Positions 1 to 13,224 of a stretch of DNA of 64,000 bases are shown in pieces (position 1 is the first letter of the stretch; each line of letters begins with the position of its first letter). Source of the stretch: Azorinus chamasolen (Eukaryota; Mollusca; Bivalvia; Cardiida; Solecurtidae). The notes beneath the pieces are model-generated. The model saw only the letters and a program-made list of their open reading frames with translations. It had not been told where the DNA came from and made no database searches. The position numbers and the translations under genes were made by a program. The stretch is from assembly GCA_963576725.1 (NCBI GenBank), contig OY755240.1, forward strand, positions 37,536,629 through 37,600,628, given 5' to 3'.

Positions 1-3000
1 AAGTTCGAAATGCTAAATCGGGTTGAAATGATCGTCGCTTGTGATCAGCGCCCTAAAGAAGATGTACGGTATGAGTCGGCTTTCATGCCCCCGCGACAGG
101 CACCTCTCCTTTCCAGAAGGGTATTTCAAGCACAAGAAGCAGAAAAAGACTGCCCAATCAGATTTCACTCAACAGTGCAGGGTTAATTTTAGCATAAAAG
201 GACATTGCTTCCTATGGTTTGCATACCTTCAGTCACTGTCATCATTAATCGAAGATCTCAGCCGCATGTAGCCGGCTTCGGCGGAAGCAGCACCGAGTAG
301 CCGCAAAAGCCTTTTCACCATAGACCGGCTGGTATTTCCTGTCATGCCCAGTGGTGTTGTACATGGTTCCTACCCCAGTGCAAAGTACTGGCTCAAAGAA
401 TATGCCAAACAAAGCCAAACTATGGAAAAAATGTGTCCTTCGTGATGAGCCGCCAAGGCCTGAAAAACAGGGAAACCACATAAAATATACAAAAATCCTT
501 GAAAAATGCTTTAAGATACATGTTCAGAACTCTAATTTGAGTGTTTATGTTATGATTTAGCTAAATATTGTTGTTTCTTTAGTGAAACTGTCAAGTTATG
601 AGAAATTCACAATAAAAACAATGCTTTGTTACCTTTCTAAAGTCATCTGACCAACTAAGCTTCACCATATTCAAAGAACCCCAATAACAGAGGGCACTCA
701 AACTTCAAAACTCAAGGCCAGCAGATACAAATAGATTTCAGAAATAGAAATAGCATTCTTTTCCCTTGCTTAGCAGCCACAGAAATTACAGTCGCGTCTG
801 TCTGAAGCTACAAATAAGGGTTAAGAGTCGCCCGCTTTGCATGCTTGATGAACAATCTTTAGCGGTTACAATTTATGTAGTGCTCTGCACTGTTAAAGTT
901 ATTAAATGCAGAAAAAATGCAATAAAACTAGAAAGAGACACTCTGAAAATGCAAATTTGATTGAGATGAATATTAGATCTTGGAAATTATGTAAGAAAAC
1001 ACATTGGAAGAGCCAAATAAAATGACAGGAAGCACCGAAAGAGTCGGTCGCGTGGCTAGATCCAATGAAAAACTGCGATTTATGCGCTTCAAGCTAAATT
1101 TATGAGATGCTAAATGCTGGAATCTGTCCGAAACTTCACGAAATACTTTACTTTGCCAAATTTGATACATATGAGGGACCTTTGATTCCAGAAAAAGATA
1201 TTTCTCCAGCAGGGAGATGTCAAAAAGTAGCCTAAGGCAATTTTAGGAAGGCTTTCGGGCGATACCGACACTTCAAAGTTGCCCGTCATTAGCCAAAATT
1301 TCTCAATTTAATAAAAAATGCTTGAAATTCAACAAAAATATACTCAGCCGGGTTGTTCTATGCTGTTTAGATCCAGATCACAGAGCCTATCAAGGCCAAA
1401 TAGTCTGATATAAGTGCAGGAGAGGTCTTTATACTGAACCGTTTAACACATTTTTTTAAAAAATCTAAATTTCTTCAAATTTACTGAGATCTGTTGAAAA
1501 CTCTCTCATGTGCAAGCTTCTTTAGTCATAAATTACCTACATGTGAAATTTCAGGGCAGTAATCCTTACCGTTTTGAAGATATTCCATTTTAACAGTTTC
1601 TGTTATATTATAGGTGTGAGCCCGGTCACTTTTGCCCTTCTTTATTCTATGTAAAAACAGGCATTTTCTGCATCCCATAGCTACTTCCAGGCATAGATTT
1701 GGGTTATACCCTCTTAACACGTTCATATTTAGTCCAAACACAGTCTCTAGATCACCAGAAAACAAGGTCAAGAACGTTGACTTTTTTCGCTACACACAAA
1801 AGTATGTACACACCGTCTATTTTCGCTTTAAATCTGGGCCATTCTGACGCTCCACACACATATTTCCCAACATCCACCAGAGGAAGTAGTCCTGCAAGAG
1901 AGTCACAAAAAATGACCCCAATGGGCAGAGAATACACACAATAACTTGAAAATATGCAATTATTCAGCCTGTCAAGTTCTTAAGAGACACTTATTAGCTC
2001 ATATTTAAAGCACTGCAGTTCTAAAGAACTACTTCTTACTGTACTACGACCTCCGGAAGCAATTGCTCACCGGGGTCACACCAGAGTATACCCCCAATCT
2101 TATTTGAAACAGTATTTTTCAAATTAGTCTAAGTATTTAGATTATTTTGACTGAAAAACAACAAAAAGCAAGCTGATCTGACCATATTTGAATGATCTGG
2201 GAGCCTTCGAAAAGTCGACCCCTGTCGGCTAAATTGGCTATGCGGAATAAGCTGTTAGATGGCGATGTAGGCGAAAACTAAAATCCTAATTTCTTGAAAA
2301 GTTTTCATTTGATCTTGATGAAATAAAAGGCATAGCATCTCTCAGGCATTGATCTGTTAGAAAACAGCCAAATTATTAACTCTGATTCACAAAAAATACC
2401 CTTAAACTGGATATTTTAGTGATAACTGGTGTAAAATTTGGCTGAAATTCTTCAGTTTAAGACTAAAATTGTCTATAAAATGGCCTAATCATGAAGATCT
2501 TATACTGAGTTTGGATCCAGATCCTTATTTTAGCATGGACAAGCAAGTTCGAAATGCTAAATCGGGTTGAAATGATCGTCGCTTGTGATCAGCGCCCTAA
2601 AGAAGATGTACGGTATGAGTCGGCTTTCATGCCCCCGCGACAGGCACCTCTCCTTTCCAGAAGGGTATTTCAAGCACAAGAAGCAGAAAAAGACTGCCCA
2701 ATCAGATTTCACTCAACAGTGCAGGGTTAATTTTAGCATAAAAGGACATTGCTTCCTATGGTTTGCATACCTTCAGTCACTGTCATCATTAATCGAAGAT
2801 CTCAGCCGCATGTAGCCGGCTTCGGCGGAAGCAGCACCGAGTAGCCGCAAAAGCCTTTTCACCATAGACCGGCTGGTATTTCCTGTCATGCCCAGTGGTG
2901 TTGTACATGGTTCCTACCCCAGTGCAAAGTACTGGCTCAAAGAATATGCCAAACAAAGCCAAACTATGGAAAAAATGTGTCCTTCGTGATGAGCCGCCAA

Positions 3001-6000
3001 GGCCTGAAAAACAGGGAAACCACATAAAATATACAAAAATCCTTGAAAAATGCTTTAAGATACATGTTCAGAACTCTAATTTGAGTGTTTATGTTATGAT
3101 TTAGCTAAATATTGTTGTTTCTTTAGTGAAACTGTCAAGTTATGAGAAATTCACAATAAAAACAATGCTTTGTTACCTTTCTAAAGTCATCTGACCAACT
3201 AAGCTTCACCATATTCAAAGAACCCCAATAACAGAGGGCACTCAAACTTCAAAACTCAAGGCCAGCAGATACAAATAGATTTCAGAAATAGAAATAGCAT
3301 TCTTTTCCCTTGCTTAGCAGCCACAGAAATTACAGTCGCGTCTGTCTGAAGCTACAAATAAGGGTTAAGAGTCGCCCGCTTTGCATGCTTGATGAACAAT
3401 CTTTAGCGGTTACAATTTATGTAGTGCTCTGCACTGTTAAAGTTATTAAATGCAGAAAAAATGCAATAAAACTAGAAAGAGACACTCTGAAAATGCAAAT
3501 TTGATTGAGATGAATATTAGATCTTGGAAATTATGTAAGAAAACACATTGGAAGAGCCAAATAAAATGACAGGAAGCACCGAAAGAGTCGGTCGCGTGGC
3601 TAGATCCAATGAAAAACTGCGATTTATGCGCTTCAAGCTAAATTTATGAGATGCTAAATGCTGGAATCTGTCCGAAACTTCACGAAATACTTTACTTTGC
3701 CAAATTTGATACATATGAGGGACCTTTGATTCCAGAAAAAGATATTTCTCCAGCAGGGAGATGTCAAAAAGTAGCCTAAGGCAATTTTAGGAAGGCTTTC
3801 GGGCGATACCGACACTTCAAAGTTGCCCGTCATTAGCCAAAATTTCTCAATTTAATAAAAAATGCTTGAAATTCAACAAAAATATACTCAGCCGGGTTGT
3901 TCTATGCTGTTTAGATCCAGATCACAGAGCCTATCAAGGCCAAATAGTCTGATATAAGTGCAGGAGAGGTCTTTATACTGAACCGTTTAACACATTTTTT
4001 TAAAAAATCTAAATTTCTTCAAATTTACTGAGATCTGTTGAAAACTCTCTCATGTGCAAGCTTCTTTAGTCATAAATTACCTACATGTGAAATTTCAGGG
4101 CAGTAATCCTTACCGTTTTGAAGATATTCCATTTTAACAGTTTCTGTTATATTATAGGTGTGAGCCCGGTCACTTTTGCCCTTCTTTATTCTATGTAAAA
4201 ACAGGCATTTTCTGCATCCCATAGCTACTTCCAGGCATAGATTTGGGTTATACCCTCTTAACACGTTCATATTTAGTCCAAACACAGTCTCTAGATCACC
4301 AGAAAACAAGGTCAAGAACGTTGACTTTTTTCGCTACACACAAAAGTATGTACACACCGTCTATTTTCGCTTTAAATCTGGGCCATTCTGACGCTCCACA
4401 CACATATTTCCCAACATCCACCAGAGGAAGTAGTCCTGCAAGAGAGTCACAAAAAATGACCCCAATGGGCAGAGAATACACACAATAACTTGAAAATATG
4501 CAATTATTCAGCCTGTCAAGTTCTTAAGAGACACTTATTAGCTCATATTTAAAGCACTGCAGTTCTAAAGAACTACTTCTTACTGTACTACGACCTCCGG
4601 AAGCAATTGCTCACCGGGGTCACACCAGAGTATACCCCCAATCTTATTTGAAACAGTATTTTTCAAATTAGTCTAAGTATTTAGATTATTTTGACTGAAA
4701 AACAACAAAAAGCAAGCTGATCTGACCATATTTGAATGATCTGGGAGCCTTCGAAAAGTCGACCCCTGTCGGCTAAATTGGCTATGCGGAATAAGCTGTT
4801 AGATGGCGATGTAGGCGAAAACTAAAATCCTAATTTCTTGAAAAGTTTTCATTTGATCTTGATGAAATAAAAGGCATAGCATCTCTCAGGCATTGATCTG
4901 TTAGAAAACAGCCAAATTATTAACTCTGATTCACAAAAAATACCCTTAAACTGGATATTTTAGTGATAACTGGTGTAAAATTTGGCTGAAATTCTTCAGT
5001 TTAAGACTAAAATTGTCTATAAAATGGCCTAATCATGAAGATCTTATACTGAGTTTGGATCCAGATCCTTATTTTAGCATGGACAAGCAAGTTCGAAATG
5101 CTAAATCGGGTTGAAATGATCGTCGCTTGTGATCAGCGCCCTAAAGAAGATGTACGGTATGAGTCGGCTTTCATGCCCCCGCGACAGGCACCTCTCCTTT
5201 CCAGAAGGGTATTTCAAGCACAAGAAGCAGAAAAAGACTGCCCAATCAGATTTCACTCAACAGTGCAGGGTTAATTTTAGCATAAAAGGACATTGCTTCC
5301 TATGGTTTGCATACCTTCAGTCACTGTCATCATTAATCGAAGATCTCAGCCGCATGTAGCCGGCTTCGGCGGAAGCAGCACCGAGTAGCCGCAAAAGCCT
5401 TTTCACCATAGACCGGCTGGTATTTCCTGTCATGCCCAGTGGTGTTGTACATGGTTCCTACCCCAGTGCAAAGTACTGGCTCAAAGAATATGCCAAACAA
5501 AGCCAAACTATGGAAAAAATGTGTCCTTCGTGATGAGCCGCCAAGGCCTGAAAAACAGGGAAACCACATAAAATATACAAAAATCCTTGAAAAATGCTTT
5601 AAGATACATGTTCAGAACTCTAATTTGAGTGTTTATGTTATGATTTAGCTAAATATTGTTGTTTCTTTAGTGAAACTGTCAAGTTATGAGAAATTCACAA
5701 TAAAAACAATGCTTTGTTACCTTTCTAAAGTCATCTGACCAACTAAGCTTCACCATATTCAAAGAACCCCAATAACAGAGGGCACTCAAACTTCAAAACT
5801 CAAGGCCAGCAGATACAAATAGATTTCAGAAATAGAAATAGCATTCTTTTCCCTTGCTTAGCAGCCACAGAAATTACAGTCGCGTCTGTCTGAAGCTACA
5901 AATAAGGGTTAAGAGTCGCCCGCTTTGCATGCTTGATGAACAATCTTTAGCGGTTACAATTTATGTAGTGCTCTGCACTGTTAAAGTTATTAAATGCAGA

Positions 6001-8858
6001 AAAAATGCAATAAAACTAGAAAGAGACACTCTGAAAATGCAAATTTGATTGAGATGAATATTAGATCTTGGAAATTATGTAAGAAAACACATTGGAAGAG
6101 CCAAATAAAATGACAGGAAGCACCGAAAGAGTCGGTCGCGTGGCTAGATCCAATGAAAAACTGCGATTTATGCGCTTCAAGCTAAATTTATGAGATGCTA
6201 AATGCTGGAATCTGTCCGAAACTTCACGAAATACTTTACTTTGCCAAATTTGATACATATGAGGGACCTTTGATTCCAGAAAAAGATATTTCTCCAGCAG
6301 GGAGATGTCAAAAAGTAGCCTAAGGCAATTTTAGGAAGGCTTTCGGGCGATACCGACACTTCAAAGTTGCCCGTCATTAGCCAAAATTTCTCAATTTAAT
6401 AAAAAATGCTTGAAATTCAACAAAAATATACTCAGCCGGGTTGTTCTATGCTGTTTAGATCCAGATCACAGAGCCTATCAAGGCCAAATAGTCTGATATA
6501 AGTGCAGGAGAGGTCTTTATACTGAACCGTTTAACACATTTTTTTAAAAAATCTAAATTTCTTCAAATTTACTGAGATCTGTTGAAAACTCTCTCATGTG
6601 CAAGCTTCTTTAGTCATAAATTACCTACATGTGAAATTTCAGGGCAGTAATCCTTACCGTTTTGAAGATATTCCATTTTAACAGTTTCTGTTATATTATA
6701 GGTGTGAGCCCGGTCACTTTTGCCCTTCTTTATTCTATGTAAAAACAGGCATTTTCTGCATCCCATAGCTACTTCCAGGCATAGATTTGGGTTATACCCT
6801 CTTAACACGTTCATATTTAGTCCAAACACAGTCTCTAGATCACCAGAAAACAAGGTCAAGAACGTTGACTTTTTTCGCTACACACAAAAGTATGTACACA
6901 CCGTCTATTTTCGCTTTAAATCTGGGCCATTCTGACGCTCCACACACATATTTCCCAACATCCACCAGAGGAAGTAGTCCTGCAAGAGAGTCACAAAAAA
7001 TGACCCCAATGGGCAGAGAATACACACAATAACTTGAAAATATGCAATTATTCAGCCTGTCAAGTTCTTAAGAGACACTTATTAGCTCATATTTAAAGCA
7101 CTGCAGTTCTAAAGAACTACTTCTTACTGTACTACGACCTCCGGAAGCAATTGCTCACCGGGGTCACACCAGAGTATACCCCCAATCTTATTTGAAACAG
7201 TATTTTTCAAATTAGTCTAAGTATTTAGATTATTTTGACTGAAAAACAACAAAAAGCAAGCTGATCTGACCATATTTGAATGATCTGGGAGCCTTCGAAA
7301 AGTCGACCCCTGTCGGCTAAATTGGCTATGCGGAATAAGCTGTTAGATGGCGATGTAGGCGAAAACTAAAATCCTAATTTCTTGAAAAGTTTTCATTTGA
7401 TCTTGATGAAATAAAAGGCATAGCATCTCTCAGGCATTGATCTGTTAGAAAACAGCCAAATTATTAACTCTGATTCACAAAAAATACCCTTAAACTGGAT
7501 ATTTTAGTGATAACTGGTGTAAAATTTGGCTGAAATTCTTCAGTTTAAGACTAAAATTGTCTATAAAATGGCCTAATCATGAAGATCTTATACTGAGTTT
7601 GGATCCAGATCCTTATTTTAGCATGGACAAGCAAGTTCGAAATGCTAAATCGGGTTGAAATGATCGTCGCTTGTGATCAGCGCCCTAAAGAAGATGTACG
7701 GTATGAGTCGGCTTTCATGCCCCCGCGACAGGCACCTCTCCTTTCCAGAAGGGTATTTCAAGCACAAGAAGCAGAAAAAGACTGCCCAATCAGATTTCAC
7801 TCAACAGTGCAGGGTTAATTTTAGCATAAAAGGACATTGCTTCCTATGGTTTGCATACCTTCAGTCACTGTCATCATTAATCGAAGATCTCAGCCGCATG
7901 TAGCCGGCTTCGGCGGAAGCAGCACCGAGTAGCCGCAAAAGCCTTTTCACCATAGACCGGCTGGTATTTCCTGTCATGCCCAGTGGTGTTGTACATGGTT
8001 CCTACCCCAGTGCAAAGTACTGGCTCAAAGAATATGCCAAACAAAGCCAAACTATGGAAAAAATGTGTCCTTCGTGATGAGCCGCCAAGGCCTGAAAAAC
8101 AGGGAAACCACATAAAATATACAAAAATCCTTGAAAAATGCTTTAAGATACATGTTCAGAACTCTAATTTGAGTGTTTATGTTATGATTTAGCTAAATAT
8201 TGTTGTTTCTTTAGTGAAACTGTCAAGTTATGAGAAATTCACAATAAAAACAATGCTTTGTTACCTTTCTAAAGTCATCTGACCAACTAAGCTTCACCAT
8301 ATTCAAAGAACCCCAATAACAGAGGGCACTCAAACTTCAAAACTCAAGGCCAGCAGATACAAATAGATTTCAGAAATAGAAATAGCATTCTTTTCCCTTG
8401 CTTAGCAGCCACAGAAATTACAGTCGCGTCTGTCTGAAGCTACAAATAAGGGTTAAGAGTCGCCCGCTTTGCATGCTTGATGAACAATCTTTAGCGGTTA
8501 CAATTTATGTAGTGCTCTGCACTGTTAAAGTTATTAAATGCAGAAAAAATGCAATAAAACTAGAAAGAGACACTCTGAAAATGCAAATTTGATTGAGATG
8601 AATATTAGATCTTGGAAATTATGTAAGAAAACACATTGGAAGAGCCAAATAAAATGACAGGAAGCACCGAAAGAGTCGGTCGCGTGGCTAGATCCAATGA
8701 AAAACTGCGATTTATGCGCTTCAAGCTAAATTTATGAGATGCTAAATGCTGGAATCTGTCCGAAACTTCACGAAATACTTTACTTTGCCAAATTTGATAC
8801 ATATGAGGGACCTTTGATTCCAGAAAAAGATATTTCTCCAGCAGGGAGATGTCAAAAA
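1..8858. repeat. Tandem array of a 2544-bp unit, 3.48 copies
   Basis: Units start at 1, 2545, 5089 and 7633. The last is cut at 8858, where the sequence changes to Tc1-derived DNA. All short ORFs translate identically in every unit and spot comparisons found no substitution, so amplification is very recent or the array is partly an assembly effect. I see no rRNA, snRNA, tRNA or histone gene in the unit. The longest ORFs (about 80 codons) overlap on both strands and look random. One stretch (unit positions 270-443, + strand) is open for 58 codons and has a fairly protein-like composition (ends ...KQSQTMEKMCPS), but no family is recognised. Best described as a large-unit satellite or a recent segmental tandem duplication. 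Confidence 0.95.
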
Positions 8859-9019
8859 TTTAATAGACGGCCTTCAAATTGACCGAAGACGATTATGCAA
8901 CTTTGCGCTCGTGCTACCCGTGCAGCCTATGTACAGGTACAGATTAACCCTGACTGATATCCCTACTCGTTGTTCAATCATAAATCACAGTTCACATTTG
9001 AATTTCACTCGTAAGCAAG

Positions 9020-9911
9020 ATGCTACGGCTTCTAGAAAACGAACGAATTCAAGCTCTTATAAAACTCGCCGCTGGCGTCAGCGTTTCTGGCGTCGCTAGG
9101 CAGTTCAACTGCTCTCGAAATACAATTCGAAGTCTCCGACAACGTTACCAGCAGAATGGCAGCGTTAAGAGATAATCGTCGATCCGGTAGGCCGGGGGTG
9201 ACGACGGCACGTCAGGATCGACATTTGACGTTGACGCACATACACCAACGATTCAAAACGAATACAAGCACAGCCAGACAGTTTGGCATATCTAGGAGTA
9301 CGGTTTTAAACAGATTGCGGGCCAACGCCAACACATTGAGGGCTAGGAGACCTTATGTTGGCCAGATCCTAAATAACAGACATCGTGCTCTTAGACTGGT
9401 CCGAGTATTCAGACGTAAATGTGAACGTTTTGCACAGAACTGTTAACTGGAGCGAGATCGCTTTGGAGGGGGTAGTGTAATGGTATGAGGAGGTATAATG
9501 GCAACAAACCTTGTTGTTGTTAATGGTAACTTAGATGTTCAAGGTTATGTTAACCAGGTTTTACACCCAGTCGCTGTTCCTTTCCTACACCAGAATCCTG
9601 GTTGTTTAATGCATGACAACGCAAGGCCACACACTGCTAGGCTCACCATGAACTACCTGGATGCAAACAACGTTAACGTCTTACCTTAGCCGGCTTGCTC
9701 TCCAGACATGAATCCCATAGAGCATATATGGAATTTACTTGGTCGGAGGGCAAGGAAAACTCATGTCATCAATAATATCAATGACTTGTCTGCAGCCTTA
9801 GTGCATGAATGGAACACCATTCCTGACGTCGTCATTATACGTTACGTCAGATCTATGCGGTCAAGAATATTAGCATTGATCCGTAGACGAAGAGGCCATA
9901 ACAGATACTGA
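9020..9911 (+). pseudogene. Tc1/mariner-family transposase, decayed
   Basis: This is a DD34E-type transposase remnant. The N-terminal helix-turn-helix region reads from the ATG at 9020 (GVARQFNCSRNTIRSLRQRY), then shifts frame near 9165 into the GRPGVTT linker and a second HTH (9156-9446). An internal deletion joins HRALRLV directly to the RVFRRKCERF block, so the part holding the first catalytic Asp is missing. The later parts are recognisable: the RFGGGSVMVWGG-type block with Trp changed to stop, HDNARPHTA with the second Asp near 9617, and SPDMNPIEHIW with the Glu. Counting through one more stop gives 34 residues between Asp and Glu. The element cannot encode active transposase. Terminal inverted repeats were not found. 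The left boundary probably lies near 8859, where the satellite array ends. Confidence 0.92.
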
Positions 9912-10240
9912 TTAATTGTCGCGAATCGTTCAAAATCAAAAGGCGGGTGCGGAAAATTACAAATCTGCAACTTTCACTTTTCACCCCTGCGTTGTTCAGA
10001 CGTTAAATACTTTTCGGACAATTATCACTTCTAAAGTAAAAATAAACCATCGCAAAGCCAATACATTTTCGCACATTGTGGTACCAAATATGCATATATT
10101 CAGATACTGAAGTATAAAATAATGCCATTTAACCAACTGCACAGTTTCTTTTTCGTGTCAGTATAGGTGCACAACAACTCATGCTGGTCAACATTCATGT
10201 GAAATTTTAAATGTAAAAATTTCATAGTCCACTAACTTCA
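9912..10240. other. Unassigned intergenic sequence
   Basis: No ORF, RNA gene or repeat family is recognised here. It may include the 3' flank of the Tc1 remnant. Confidence 0.5.
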
Positions 10241-10385
10241 TCGAACCGGAACAGGAATAAGATATGCACAACTACGCATGGTGCTGATCAATCCAATGCA
10301 GTTTCATGATAATCATGCCCAAGGTTTTGGAGAAACTGTGCAGACAATGTAAACTCGGACAGATGGGCCGACAGACGGACGCCAA
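10241..10385 (+). repeat. M-type dispersed repeat fragment
   Basis: It resembles the monomers at 46500-46830: the words 'catggtgctgatcaatcc' and 'ggttttggagaaac' recur. It ends in a GACAGACGG-type simple repeat, as the M-type elements do. It is a partial copy without the terminal hairpin. Confidence 0.6.
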
Positions 10386-10800
10386 GCACAAAAACAAGGG
10401 CCATTGGGCCCTACATCGCTGACCTAAGTTACAGTAATATATTGACAATGTTTATTTCGCTCACCAGAGTTACAGTAATATATTGATAATGTTAATTTTT
10501 CAGCAGACAAACTTTCTAGTAGATGACAAAAACTTAGTGTTAACCCTTTCACTACCGAGCCAACTAAAATTGACACACAGATTAGATTCAGATCTAAAAC
10601 CAAGCAACTGTCTGACAAAGATCTAAACTGTTTACAACTGATCTAAATCTGATCTTTTAGAAATTCAAATGATGACAAATCTGATGCAGACGACATTAAA
10701 GGGTGAAAGAGCTAGGCAGTAACCTGGAGAGATTTTAGCATGATGTAACAGTTACATCATTACTGGTCAGTGCTGTAATCTTTAAACTGCAGTTTATCTT
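10386..10800 (+). repeat. C-type dispersed repeat (starts acaagggccattgggccc)
   Basis: The 5' hairpin (GGGCC..GGCCC) is followed by a CGCTGACCT-type word and 'gttacagtaatatattgac'. The same order recurs at 37164, on the other side of the split PLE-B copy. Text such as 'gatctaaactgtttacaac' is shared by both. Non-coding. Confidence 0.7.
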
Positions 10801-10801
10801 T

Positions 10802-11769
10802 GCTAGACTTTAGTGTAAAATGGTGTCGCCGAGAACATGCAGACAATAGTGTCCTTACAAAATGGATAAAACAAATTTCAAATATAATGGATACACGTAT
10901 CGCGTTTTACAAATCTAACATTCACCTTCTTCCGCCTAAACCTAAGACGTTAGTTCGCTTCTTAAAAAATTGTATACAAGAAGTTCACTCTAAATACGTG
11001 TTTGTTCCAGCTGATAAAGCGTCAAACAATGTAATTATCGTTTAACGACTTTATTATGTGGATGTTAGAACAAGAACTCACTAAGACAAAGTCATTTATT
11101 GTGGTCTCTAAATCTGAAAACGACATAATATCTGAACATGTTAATAAATGTAAACAGTTCAATGCTGATATATTAATCACACATCATAAACTTCCGACAA
11201 TGTACTGGATACCTAAACTCCATAAAACGCCATATTAATCACGCTTCATAGCAAACTCTGTCTCATGCACAACAACCACACTATCCAAACTAATTACATC
11301 GTGTCTAACAGCGGTCAAAGAACATGTCGAGCGTTACTGCGATAAAGCTTATGAGAATTCAGGAATTAACCTTTTTTGGTCTATAAAAACTCCAAATGAG
11401 GTTTTAACTAAATTAAAAATCAAGCAACACCAAGCTGACACTATAAGCACATATGCTTTTTCTACACTTTATACCACATTACCACACGATCTAATAAAGA
11501 TCAAACTTACAAATATTATAAATAAAACATTTGCTAGAGAAAAAGTATCATTTATTGCCTGTAATTCTAGACATGCGTTCTTTACCAATGACATTACAAA
11601 TAAATATACTTCGTGGACATGTTTAGATGTTTGTGACGCAATTACGTTTCCGTTAGACAATATATGTGTTCGTTTTGGTAATTCTGTATATCGCCAGGTC
11701 ATTGGTATTCCCATGGGAACCAACTGTGCTCCTTTAAGTGCAGACTTGTTTTTGTATTAATATTGATAA
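10802..11769 (+). pseudogene. PLE-B: divergent Penelope-like reverse transcriptase, left part
   Basis: This is a Naiad-like RT clearly diverged from the other copies in the window. It begins inside the fingers region (FSVKWCRREHA), continues through FVPADKASNNVIIV, LPTMYWIPKLHK and YAFSTLYTTLPH (motif A) to GIPMGTNCAPLSADLFLY (motif B). It then jumps by an internal deletion to AATATTGATAA, the end of the 'FNIDN' segment after motif C. The catalytic YLDD is lost in that deletion. Disruptions include a TAA at 11043-11045, where other copies have in-frame UGA, a frameshift after it, and a TAA near 11236. The copy is interrupted at 11769 by a terminal repeat and resumes at 36642. Confidence 0.85.
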
Positions 11770-12274
11770 TGTAGTACAGCTCGATTGTTAAGCCGTAGAG
11801 AACGTTTGTAGAATAGTTGAAGAACTGTAGAATGTGGAGTTGGTAGATGGATAACTGCTCCGATAGTATTTTATATGTTTATTATGTATCCTGGAATTCC
11901 AGATCGTAATATATAGCAGTGGTAATCCACAGACAGTAAAATAACAAGTCCAAATGTAAAAAGTAACTATATGAAAGCAAAATAATTTAGTCAGGATATC
12001 CCGAGTACTAGAAATCTAGCATGGCCTAAACACGTGTGTCTTTGTCTAACTCTACACTGTAACTCTTGCAGAAAGGGGGCCGAAGGGATTTAGTACATCA
12101 CGTGACTTTTGACAGGTAATTTGTACACAACGCTTATCGCGTCTTAATGGATTAAATCTTGCGTAATAGCTATCACCGTGCCGGCGGTATGTGTTGACAG
12201 TTATTACGCTAGATAAACGATCTGGAGAACAACTATAAATATGAATTAATGAAGTGTATGAATTTACCGATGTA
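11770..12274 (-). repeat. Terminal direct repeat 1 (LTR-like), uninterrupted
   Basis: It begins TGTAGTACAG and ends CCGATGTA on the + strand. By eye it differs from terminal repeat 2 at about ten positions (roughly 98% identity). At 12037 it holds the empty site (..gtgtctttgtctaac..) matching the Naiad insertion in repeat 2. The ends do not form the usual TG..CA pair, so the exact borders may be off by a few bases. Confidence 0.8.
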
Positions 12275-13214
12275 ATATATCCCCACATCCCGGAGAAGAT
12301 TACGCACTCGTAATCTAAATTTTGAGGAACATCATAAACAAATTTCATGATATCGATATTTTAACAAGAATTTTAGCAAAATGAAATATAATGCAGATTA
12401 CTTAAATGTTCAAAGGATAAACGATATGTAGAATGTATTAGTTAGGTATTCTTTTCATAGAATGATCATATTGCAATTCGAAATGTTGCAATTCGAAATG
12501 AGTAAGACCGTCTTGCGGGTCTTTTATAAGGGAATGAAATAATAAATATAACGGGAACCGAAATCGCGTTCCTGAACGTTATATGAAAATTGGAGAGCAA
12601 TGTCCCAATTAATTGTAAAACATGAATTGCAAATGTAAATATTTCTTCTTGAAGCAGAATACACAGCTAAGTATAGATGAATGAAGTAAGTATATCAATG
12701 AATTGCGTACCGACCAGTTGCTAAGTACTCAGGACAATATGTCTGTTGCTAACGATATCAGTCAAGCGGTATTCATTAGTATGCAATTTGCGTATGCATA
12801 TCAGCGGATTTGTAAACGACTGGAGATTACTACACAATTTATCAGAAAACCAAGACAACGCTACGTGCTTTGCGCCGTAGGTTTCCAAGTGTCAATTATA
12901 ATACTTAATACCTAGCAGCCAGTGTTCGGCATCGTTATGACTTTACGTCATATCGATTGCTAAACAAAACAGACCGATACGCTAATGACAGATCTTGATT
13001 AGTCAAGCAAGCAAACAAAGAAATTAGGATATGCACAATGAGATTAGCGTACTGGTCCAGTACAGATACATACTAAGTATAAGAAAACATGAAAATGCAA
13101 AAACAAGCATGTCACAGTAGTCAAAATTGAACTTTAGGATATGTACCAATGACAAATGTTGAATACAGCTAAACAATGATACTTGTACCGATGCAAATGA
13201 TGTTATCTACATGT
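12275..13214. other. Internal region of the LTR-type element, no gene recognised
   Basis: Short ORFs only (12703-12915 +, 12052-12348 -), with no recognisable domain. 12480-12690 is a diverged copy of 19260-19470: both carry 'ataacgggaaccgaaa', a 'cctgaacgttat' word and a hairpin of the form GACC...GCGGGTC. A 14-base direct repeat (gcaattcgaaatg) occurs at 12474 and 12488. Confidence 0.6.
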
Positions 13215-13224
13215 ACTTAGAAGT

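Noticed and set aside
1..2544. Search of the tandem unit for 5S rRNA, U1/U2/U5/U6 snRNA, tRNA or histone genes
   Set aside because: None of the diagnostic sequence words of these gene families was found on either strand by eye.
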